Source: Candidatus Zixiibacteriota bacterium
Lineage (GTDB): Bacteria > Zixibacteria > MSB-5A5 > JAABVY01
Direction of reading: 5' to 3'
Assembly: GCA_011777135.1 (NCBI GenBank)
Contig: JAABVY010000198.1
Location: 4,868 to 14,442 of the forward strand
Length of the DNA stretch: 9,575 nucleotides
The notes under the pieces are model-generated. The model was not told the DNA's origin and did not search any database. It worked only from the letters and a program-made list of their open reading frames with translations. Shown piece after piece: positions 1 through 5,138 of this stretch. The position numbers and the translations under genes were made by a program. Position 1 is the stretch's first letter, and each line of letters opens with the position of its first letter.

Positions 1-684
1 ATCGCCAATGGGTACCTTGGCTTCTTCCTCTTCAGCCATGACGGTATCTTCTTCACCCTCTTCAACAGCTCCGGTATCCGCCATTTCTTCCGTCTCTTGT
101 TCTGCTGCAGTGTCTTCGACAACACCGGTATCTGTTTCCGCCACGGCGGTATCGGGAAGTTCCTGGGCAGTATCCGGATCAGTTCCGAATTCAGCAGCCA
201 TAACGGCATCTATCTTTTCGATAGTCTGGTCTGTAACAGTAGGTGTTTCCAGAAACCGGAATTCGAGTTTTGCAATCTGGGAAATCTGCTTTTTGGCATC
301 CGCTACAGAAATTGAATCTATACCTGGAATTTCGACCACAATTTGGTTGTTCTTGCGCTTACGAATCTCAGGCTCAATCGTTCCCATACCGTAGATACGG
401 TTGGAAATAATTGTCAAAGCCTGGTCAGCGGCATTGGAGGCCCCTTGCGTAGTCAAATCCGCAACATCCGGCTCGAGCACAAGTCGTAAGCCTCCTTGAA
501 GATCAAGCCCGAGCTTGATCGACTGGCGGACCAGATCAACGTAGCCTTCCGGGTCGCTTCTGCGCATCGCTGCCTTATCTTCCTCACTCATTGTCAAAAG
601 CCGAATGCTGGGGATTAGAAAGAAAAACGACGCTATCAGAATGACCGCAATAGCCACTATTCTTACCGTTTCAGTTCTTCGCAT
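1..684 (-). CDS. secD: Protein translocase subunit SecD, N-terminal part (partial, runs off left edge)
   Basis: SecD with SecF forms the inner-membrane, proton-driven accessory of the SecYEG channel that pulls exported proteins through. Only the first 228 residues lie in the window. Residues 8-30 form the first membrane helix. The family signature LGLDLQGG lies at 58-65, followed by the start of the periplasmic P1 domain (NRIYGMGTIEPEI near 95-107, IVVEIPGI at 115-122, KLEFRFLE at 139-146). The start is the ATG at 684-682: an AGGAGG site lies 11 nt upstream, and the closer ATG at 694 gives only a 7-codon frame. Odd point: from about residue 150 to 223 the protein becomes a Glu/Asp/Thr/Ala-rich low-complexity stretch where most SecD proteins continue directly in P1. 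yajC and secF, common neighbours, are not visible. The assignment rests on the signature motif and topology and is strong. Confidence 0.93.
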   Translation of the reverse strand, partial: MRRTETVRIVAIAVILIASFFFLIPSIRLLTMSEEDKAAMRRSDPEGYVDLVRQSIKLGLDLQGGLRLVLEPDVADLTTQGASNAADQALTIISNRIYGMGTIEPEIRKRKNNQIVVEIPGIDSISVADAKKQISQIAKLEFRFLETPTVTDQTIEKIDAVMAAEFGTDPDTAQELPDTAVAETDTGVVEDTAAEQETEEMADTGAVEEGEEDTVMAEEEEAKVPIGD

Positions 685-731
685 TCAGATGCATTCCTCC
701 TAACTAAATCAATATAGAAAATTAGTTTGAC

Positions 732-759
732 AATATAGTAGGAATTCGGATGATGTCAA
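732..759 (-). promoter_or_regulatory. Sigma-70-type promoter of secD
   Basis: On the minus strand, TTGACA (754-759) and TATATT (732-737) are separated by 16 bp. Transcription would start near 725, giving a leader of about 40 nt that contains the AGGAGG ribosome site at 695-700. The match to consensus is near perfect; the call rests on sequence alone. Confidence 0.65.
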
Positions 760-858
760 CGAAAATATGATATATTAGAATTCCCGTACTTACCTATAAG
801 ATAAAGGGTTTTGCGGCAATATCTTAGTAAAATTATCTTCTTTTTAAATGAAACTTTT

Positions 859-884
859 TATAATCTCGCACGAACAATAGTTCG
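859..884 (+). promoter_or_regulatory. TATAAT -10 box followed by SOS-box-like palindrome (possible operator)
   Basis: A perfect TATAAT at 859-864 is followed, six bases later, by CGAAC AATA GTTCG at 871-884, which would cover the transcription start. CGAAC-N4-GTTCG is the core of the LexA (DinR) operator known from Gram-positive and some other phyla, although the central AATA departs from the usual spacer. No convincing -35 lies 16-18 bp upstream, so the promoter is weaker evidence than the palindrome. It would drive the TPR gene with a leader of about 125 nt. Confidence 0.35.
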
Positions 885-928
885 ATATCTTAACAGGGGC
901 GATTTATGCCTGGAACTTGCGAATTTAT

Positions 929-957
929 TTGACTATTATATTTATGCAGGCTAATTT
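929..957 (+). promoter_or_regulatory. Candidate promoter proximal to the TPR gene
   Basis: TTGACT (929-934) and TAATTT (952-957) are 17 bp apart, predicting a start near 964 and a leader of about 30 nt. The 12-mer ATTTGACTATTA around this -35 recurs exactly at the candidate promoter near the right edge (9368-9379). Confidence 0.45.
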
Positions 958-995
958 GGGTTAACTGCGATGTTGATTAATTCTGGAGTATTGTG

Positions 996-2486
996 ATGCT
1001 GAACAAAATTATTTTAGTTGTTTTTGCTCTTCTCGTTATTGTATCAGGCATATACGCTCTGAGAGACGATAAGGAATATACCACATCCTCAGATGAAGCG
1101 CACCAGCTTTACCTTGAAGCCGAGGACCTTGCCTATAAACTTTATTTCATGGAATCCAGCGACAAGCTTCACCAGGCTTTGCGGCTTGATTCCAATTTTG
1201 CCATGGCCCTGATCACGCTGGCTCAGCGCCATAATATGTACGGCCATGCTGAAAAGCGCGATGAACTTGTAGAGCGGACGATGGCCCAGTACGACCGGCT
1301 CAAGGATTATGAAAAGGCTTATATTGACATAGTAAGAACCTCTTTTGAAGGTGATCCAGAAGAAATACACGCTTTGATCAAAAAATATGTGCAGAGATTT
1401 CCGGAGCGCGTCGAGGGCCGCAACTTTTTAGCCATAAGTCACTGGGAAAGAGGCGAAATCGAGAAGGCAATCGACGAGTATGAGAAATTGCTCGAAATTG
1501 ATCCCGGTTTCACTCCGGCCTATAACCATCTTGGATATCTGGAATACAGCAATGGTAACTTCAATAAGGCATTGCGCTATTTCGATAAATATCTGCAGCT
1601 TCTGCCCGACCAGGCCAACCCGCATGATTCCAGGGGCGAGATTTTGATGGCGGTGGGACGTTATGATGAAGCCCTGGATGAATTCAAGACCGCTTATCAG
1701 ATTGAACCTCAGTTTGACTTTGTGCTCTATCATATGGCCGAAGCCTATATGGCCAAGGGCATGTACTCCAAAGCCGATCAAATCTTCAGAAGGATTGGAG
1801 ACCTGGTCCGAGAGCCTCAGGACAGTTTGAACCTGATGGTGAATGTCGGACGGTCGTACTGGAGGAGATGGGATCCTGAGATGGCCAGGATTATGGCTGA
1901 TTCGCTCTATCAATTTGCAGAAAAAAGAGAGTCTTTGCAGGCAGCTCGCTTTTGGGGGGATGTAACTCATGGCTTTGCTTCATTGCTGGATAAAGACTAT
2001 GATGAGGCAGAGAAATATCTAATCAGGGCCAGGGAGTTTACCGGGAAGTCGGGTGAGAAAAAAGATCTTGAGTCATCAGTAAACTATGGCGGCTGGATTG
2101 AATTGCTTCAGGCTTATATCAATATCGGCCGTGAAAACTATGAGGAGGTACTGGTGCTCGAGGATCTGCTCGAAAACAAACAGCTCTGGCGTCCGGATCA
2201 GAAAATTGACACAAGAAATATACTTGCTCAGGCCTATTTGAAGCTGGGCCAGAAGGAAAGAGCTTTCGACCTGGTGCAGGAGAACCTGGACTTAAATCCA
2301 AATCAGTCATACACTTTGATAACACTGGCAAGACTTTATGAATGGGACGGACAGACAGACAAAGCTGCCGAGACTCTTCGGAATATCCTGACCGGTGTTT
2401 ACGCCAATGCTGATCAGGATGCTCCCAGGATCAAGAAACTCCAGGAAAGGCTGGCGGAATTGACTCCGCAGGCGGCCGAGCTCTGA
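996..2486 (+). CDS. Membrane-anchored tetratricopeptide-repeat protein
   Basis: The product has about 496 residues. Residues 4-22 form one hydrophobic segment, either an uncleaved anchor or a signal peptide with no lipobox or clear cleavage site. The rest is helical and presumably periplasmic. TPR units are clear at about 139-172, 173-206, 208-241, 242-275 and 406-439, each with the small residue/Tyr/Pro pattern (for example GRYDEALDEF and LGYLEYSNGNFNKALRYF). Degenerate units lie at about 38-71 and 335-390. TPR solenoids bind proteins, and nothing catalytic is visible, so the partner cannot be named. ATG at 996 is preferred: GGAG at 985-988 sits 7 nt upstream, while the GTG at 993 would leave only 4 nt. 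The gene appears monocistronic, with its own promoter region and a terminator directly downstream. The fold is secure; the function is unknown. Confidence 0.85.
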   Translation: MLNKIILVVFALLVIVSGIYALRDDKEYTTSSDEAHQLYLEAEDLAYKLYFMESSDKLHQALRLDSNFAMALITLAQRHNMYGHAEKRDELVERTMAQYDRLKDYEKAYIDIVRTSFEGDPEEIHALIKKYVQRFPERVEGRNFLAISHWERGEIEKAIDEYEKLLEIDPGFTPAYNHLGYLEYSNGNFNKALRYFDKYLQLLPDQANPHDSRGEILMAVGRYDEALDEFKTAYQIEPQFDFVLYHMAEAYMAKGMYSKADQIFRRIGDLVREPQDSLNLMVNVGRSYWRRWDPEMARIMADSLYQFAEKRESLQAARFWGDVTHGFASLLDKDYDEAEKYLIRAREFTGKSGEKKDLESSVNYGGWIELLQAYINIGRENYEEVLVLEDLLENKQLWRPDQKIDTRNILAQAYLKLGQKERAFDLVQENLDLNPNQSYTLITLARLYEWDGQTDKAAETLRNILTGVYANADQDAPRIKKLQERLAELTPQAAEL

Positions 2487-2521
2487 CATCAGATTTTTCG
2501 CGCAAGGTACGATAAATATTG

Positions 2522-2550
2522 AATCCGGGAACTATCCCGGATTTTTAATT
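2522..2550 (+). terminator. Rho-independent terminator of the TPR gene
   Basis: A 9-bp perfect stem (AATCCGGGA at 2522-2530 pairing with TCCCGGATT at 2535-2543) with an ACTA loop runs into a run of five T at 2542-2546. It lies 36 nt after the TPR stop codon and separates that gene from the rhodanese gene. Confidence 0.85.
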
Positions 2551-2572
2551 GTAAATATATAAATATATTTAC
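2551..2572. repeat. 22-bp AT-rich inverted repeat next to the terminator
   Basis: GTAAATATAT (2551-2560) and ATATATTTAC (2563-2572) are exact reverse complements around a central AA. The element ends inside the candidate -35 of the rhodanese promoter (2568-2573), so it could be an operator. It could equally be a chance AT palindrome. Confidence 0.45.
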
Positions 2573-2595
2573 AAACCGGTGAATTTGATTATCTT
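2568..2595 (+). promoter_or_regulatory. Candidate promoter of the rhodanese-MauE/DoxX pair
   Basis: TTTACA (2568-2573) and TATCTT (2590-2595) are 16 bp apart. The predicted start near 2602 is only about 3 nt ahead of the ATG at 2605, which would give a leaderless message. This agrees with the absence of a ribosome site. Both boxes are imperfect. Confidence 0.35.
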
Positions 2596-2604
2596 ATCCG
2601 CCTT

Positions 2605-3156
2605 ATGCTGAAGAAACCGCCAGTACAGATCATAATATTGCTTGTAATCGGGATACTTGTTGGAGTAATTAACAACCTGGTATCACCCAATAAAATCCCC
2701 TGGGTTCAGGAATATGTTATTATAGATGAATCCGGCGAAAAAGTCGAAATGCCCAAATCTTATGATCAGCAGAGCTCTGATTCACTTCTGACATTTATAA
2801 GTACCAAGATGGCTTATGACATTTTCAATCGGGGTGAGGCTGTTTTTGTTGATGCCAGGACCCCGGAAGACTTTGAATCCGGGCATATATCCGGGGCAGT
2901 CAATGTCGATTTCGAGGCCAGCGATGATGTATTCTACAGCCAGCTCGATAATCTCAGCGCTGTTGCTGATCCCGAAACTCCCGTGATAACATATTGCTCA
3001 GGCACTGAATGCGATCTGTCGCTGGGATTGGCCAGATACCTTCAATCAGATGTCGGCTACAGAAATATCTACGTCTATTTTGGTGGATGGGATCAATGGA
3101 TTGAATACAACCTTCCGATTGAATCAGGAACTGAGGAAGCGGAGCAAATGCAATAA
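2605..3156 (+). CDS. Membrane-anchored rhodanese-domain protein
   Basis: The protein has 183 residues. Residues 7-26 form an N-terminal membrane anchor, so the rest is probably periplasmic. A single rhodanese domain spans about 63-172: VFVDARTPEDFESGHISGAVN at 80-100 holds the family's DAR and GHIxGAxN motifs, ITYCSGTECD at 128-137 is the active-site loop with Cys131 as the predicted persulfide-carrying nucleophile, and GGWDQW follows at 160-165. The loop carries a second cysteine (Cys136) in a CxxxxC arrangement rather than the usual CRxGxR, which could allow a disulfide or a different substrate. No Shine-Dalgarno sequence precedes the ATG. The stop overlaps the start of the next gene by 1 nt, so the two are almost certainly co-translated. 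The physiological sulfur donor and acceptor are unknown. Confidence 0.88.
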   Translation: MLKKPPVQIIILLVIGILVGVINNLVSPNKIPWVQEYVIIDESGEKVEMPKSYDQQSSDSLLTFISTKMAYDIFNRGEAVFVDARTPEDFESGHISGAVNVDFEASDDVFYSQLDNLSAVADPETPVITYCSGTECDLSLGLARYLQSDVGYRNIYVYFGGWDQWIEYNLPIESGTEEAEQMQ

Positions 3157-3641
3157 TGAAAGACCTTCTCACAAATAAATGGCTGACACTTCTCGCCAGG
3201 ATAGCGATTGCGATCGTTTTTATTGCTTATGCCTACCCCAAGCTCCAGGTGCCCAGAGATTTTGTCAAGGCGGTCGGCGGTTATAATCTTGTCCCCAATG
3301 ACCTGCTTAACCTGTTTTCGATTATCTTACCCGGGATCGAGATTACTATCGGAGTGGCTCTGTTGATAGGTCTTTTCACGAGAGCGGCATCCTCGATTGC
3401 GGTAGCCCTGATGATTATCTTTATGGGCGCGTTTGCCACAAGCTCCATTCTGGGAATTGAAATCTTCGATTGCGGATGCTCAGGAAGCGAAAATGGCACC
3501 GAGCAGGTTGATCCAATCACCTTTTATCTCAGGGATATAGCAATTCTGATCGGGGCGATCATTGCATGTCAGGGCAAAAAGGTACTTGCTCTGGATAATA
3601 TTATCTTTAAGAAAGATTCCAAACCTATTCAGCCAGCGTAA
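3156..3641 (+). CDS. MauE/DoxX-family membrane protein
   Basis: The product has 161 residues and four predicted membrane helices (about 12-30, 52-73, 77-100 and 124-140), the length and topology of the DoxX/MauE family. The pattern PKLQVPRDFVKAV after helix 1 and DCGCSG at 105-110 (Cys106, Cys108), followed by a loop and ITFYLRDIAIL, is typical of the MauE-like branch. MauE is needed for disulfide-dependent maturation of methylamine dehydrogenase, and DoxX relatives take part in thiosulfate or quinone redox chemistry. The start codon overlaps the stop of the rhodanese gene (TAATG). A membrane redox partner passing electrons or thiols to the rhodanese is an inference from this coupling. The last 17 nt overlap the convergent gene on the other strand. 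Confidence 0.82.
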   Translation: MKDLLTNKWLTLLARIAIAIVFIAYAYPKLQVPRDFVKAVGGYNLVPNDLLNLFSIILPGIEITIGVALLIGLFTRAASSIAVALMIIFMGAFATSSILGIEIFDCGCSGSENGTEQVDPITFYLRDIAILIGAIIACQGKKVLALDNIIFKKDSKPIQPA

Positions 3642-4146
3642 ACCTCCAGTGGCAGAATTTCTCTCCATCGTATTCATCAGGAACGCATCTCACACATTCA
3701 GTTTTAATTCGTGAATCGATAGTCTCAGCAAAAGTCGTATATTCCACAATGCCCACATCTTTACAGGGAAAAAGCGGCATATTTTTGCGCTGACGGGCCG
3801 ACTGCACGCGGCAATTAATCATCTTAAGCTCAAGGGTATCATCGGACATCCGTTTAATCGACTGCTCGTTTATGAAGGCATAAAGCCTGAATTTCAATGC
3901 CTCCGCCAGACCCTCGAGACCAGGATTTTCTGAATGATTCAGGAATTTCTTTATTCGTTTAGCTTCAATCGGCGAGAACCGTCCCCAGGCCACGGCATCG
4001 AGCTTCATTGCTTTCTCGATGTCGAATTCCTTTTCAACGGCCTGAAACCAGAGCCCGTCATGCGCCAGCCACCTTTTGGCAAAGCATGAAAGAAGCTCCA
4101 GCAGATCTTCTCTTTCAAGCATATCTGTCTGCGGGAATTTGCTCAC
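3625..4146 (-). CDS. DUF6125 / 2-aminothiazoline-carboxylate-hydrolase-like cysteine-rich protein
   Basis: This is a soluble protein of 173 residues without signal or membrane segments. The N-terminal half is helical and contains LAHDGLWFQAVEKEFDIEKA at 27-46 and the pattern RFSPIEAKRIKKFL at 56-69. The C-terminal half has well-spaced cysteines: Cys112, Cys128 (FPCKDVG), Cys151, Cys154 and Cys165 (CHWRF). I recognise this layout as the DUF6125/ATC-hydrolase-like family, from memory only. The cysteines suggest a metal site or thiol chemistry, but no reaction is established for this branch. The start is GTG at 4146-4144, chosen because GGGAGG at 4153-4158 sits 6 nt away. It lies 23 nt downstream of the DUF1573 gene, so both are probably one transcript. 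Confidence 0.68.
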   Translation of the reverse strand: MSKFPQTDMLEREDLLELLSCFAKRWLAHDGLWFQAVEKEFDIEKAMKLDAVAWGRFSPIEAKRIKKFLNHSENPGLEGLAEALKFRLYAFINEQSIKRMSDDTLELKMINCRVQSARQRKNMPLFPCKDVGIVEYTTFAETIDSRIKTECVRCVPDEYDGEKFCHWRFTLAE

Positions 4147-4169
4147 TTATTACCTCCCAAAAGCTGCAT

Positions 4170-4913
4170 TTACTTTGATGAATAATCGAGCGGACGCTGG
4201 CGGACAATCGGTATCGAATAGCGCATCAATAGCTCATCACCGGCATACACCTCAAGGGTCACCGAACCATTGACAGTCTTCATATTACTCATAGGAACAA
4301 ATTCAAACTCGAGTTTGCTTTTCTTCCCGGGTTTAATCTTGTCATCCTTCAGCTTCGCCTGGCCCAGATCATCCGTATAATCCACAATCTTGACGCTCAA
4401 TTCTTTATCACTATTGTTGACCAGCTCAACCTCGGCAGTCCCCTCAGCCTCAGTATCGGGAGGCGTATATTCGATTGTTCTCGGCTCTGAGGTGAGATCC
4501 GGAGTTTTCATAGTGGGGGATTCGACATAGGCCTTGATAGAAAGCGGGAAAAGCCCGCGTGGTTCCATATCGGTTGTTATCTTCACTCCCTTTTCAGTAC
4601 TGCCTGAGGCTCGGCCGGTGGAAAACGTTACGGGCATTATAGTAGAATCGCTAACTCCCAGAACTCTTTTGTCGACTGGGGCTGTTGTACAGGCACATCC
4701 GGCCTTTATATCCAGAATTCTCAAAGTATCATTGCCGACATTCTTTAACACAAAATCATGAACCACTTTGGCCTCACGGGGAACGATTCCAAAATCAAAC
4801 ACGCGTTCTCTCAGATCCAGGCGTCCTGATTTTTTAGCCTCCTGAGCAATCAGGAGACTGAAGCCAAACAGCAATCCCAGAAATATTGCCAGCCATAAAT
4901 GAAGCTTTTTCAT
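4170..4913 (-). CDS. Exported DUF1573 protein
   Basis: The protein has 247 residues with a classical Sec signal peptide: MKK, a hydrophobic core to about residue 22, then IAQEA, with cleavage near 23-24. An Ig-like beta domain at about 36-130 carries the DUF1573 hallmark GCACTTAP at 72-79, preceded by FDFGIVPREAKVVHDFVLKNVGNDTLRI. A second beta-sandwich-like region spans about 145-235. DUF1573 proteins are periplasmic or surface proteins of unknown function, common in Bacteroidetes-related and planctomycete-type bacteria. The conserved CxC pair could form a disulfide or bind metal. The start ATG at 4913 has AAGGA at 4921-4925, 7 nt upstream. It is the first gene of a minus-strand pair with a good promoter about 80 nt upstream. 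Confidence 0.85.
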   Translation of the reverse strand: MKKLHLWLAIFLGLLFGFSLLIAQEAKKSGRLDLRERVFDFGIVPREAKVVHDFVLKNVGNDTLRILDIKAGCACTTAPVDKRVLGVSDSTIMPVTFSTGRASGSTEKGVKITTDMEPRGLFPLSIKAYVESPTMKTPDLTSEPRTIEYTPPDTEAEGTAEVELVNNSDKELSVKIVDYTDDLGQAKLKDDKIKPGKKSKLEFEFVPMSNMKTVNGSVTLEVYAGDELLMRYSIPIVRQRPLDYSSK

Positions 4914-5001
4914 TATCCAATCCTTATCTTTGAAGCATTTTAACTAATTGATTTTATACATGCATGACGATAGTTCGATCCGAATTTTAATAAGAATCGG
5001 G

Positions 5002-5030
5002 AATATAGCCCAAAAGCGGGCCTCCGTCAA
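5002..5030 (-). promoter_or_regulatory. Sigma-70-type promoter of the DUF1573 gene pair
   Basis: On the minus strand TTGACG (5025-5030) and TATATT (5002-5007) are spaced by exactly 17 bp. Transcription would begin near 4995, leaving a leader of about 80 nt. The spacer contains the inverted repeat GCCC-N6-GGGC (5008-5021), a possible operator. Confidence 0.6.
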
Positions 5031-5091
5031 ATCTATTATTTTTGAGTCTCTTCAAAATATTGTTGATTATATCAATCCATGATATTAAAAT

Positions 5092-5121
5092 TTGTCAAAC
5101 GGTAATCTCCATTACTATAAA
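5092..5121 (+). promoter_or_regulatory. Candidate promoter of the peptidoglycan-module operon
   Basis: TTGTCA (5092-5097) and TATAAA (5116-5121) are 18 bp apart. The spacer holds the inverted repeat GTAAT CTCC ATTAC (5102-5115), which abuts the -10 box and could be an operator. The start would be near 5128, only about 11 nt before the ATG, consistent with the lack of a ribosome site. Confidence 0.4.
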
Positions 5122-5138
5122 TAAAGACCATTCGAGCG

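Larger units (their letters stand above)
685..992. other. Divergent intergenic regulatory region (secD / TPR gene)
   Basis: This 308-bp AT-rich gap separates two divergent genes. It holds a consensus-like secD promoter on the minus strand (732-759). On the plus strand it holds a TATAAT (859-864) followed by a CGAAC-N4-GTTCG palindrome (871-884), and a second candidate promoter closer to the TPR gene (929-957). The heptamer TATCTTA occurs at 820-826 and 886-892, and inverted at 797-803. I see no gene or structured RNA here that I can support. Confidence 0.6.

Noticed and set aside
8..394. Ser-rich 128-residue open frame on the plus strand
   Set aside because: It is the antisense of the acidic SecD segment; GAA/GAG codons read backwards give Ser/Phe/Leu-rich open frames. 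No ribosome site, no domain.
671..694. Alternative secD start at the ATG of 694-692
   Set aside because: That frame stops after seven codons, and the ATG lies only 1 nt from the AGGAGG site; the ATG at 684-682 gives the SecD N-terminus.
906..932. Eight-codon leader-like frame (MPGTCEFI) with AGGGG 6 nt upstream
   Set aside because: It has a plausible ribosome site, but such a short frame is expected by chance, there is no attenuator hairpin downstream, and the proximal promoter would start after it.
3603..3617. ATCTTT-AAG-AAAGAT hairpin near the convergent gene ends
   Set aside because: The stem is short and AT-only at the base, lacks a T-run on either strand and lies inside coding sequence, so it is not a convincing terminator.
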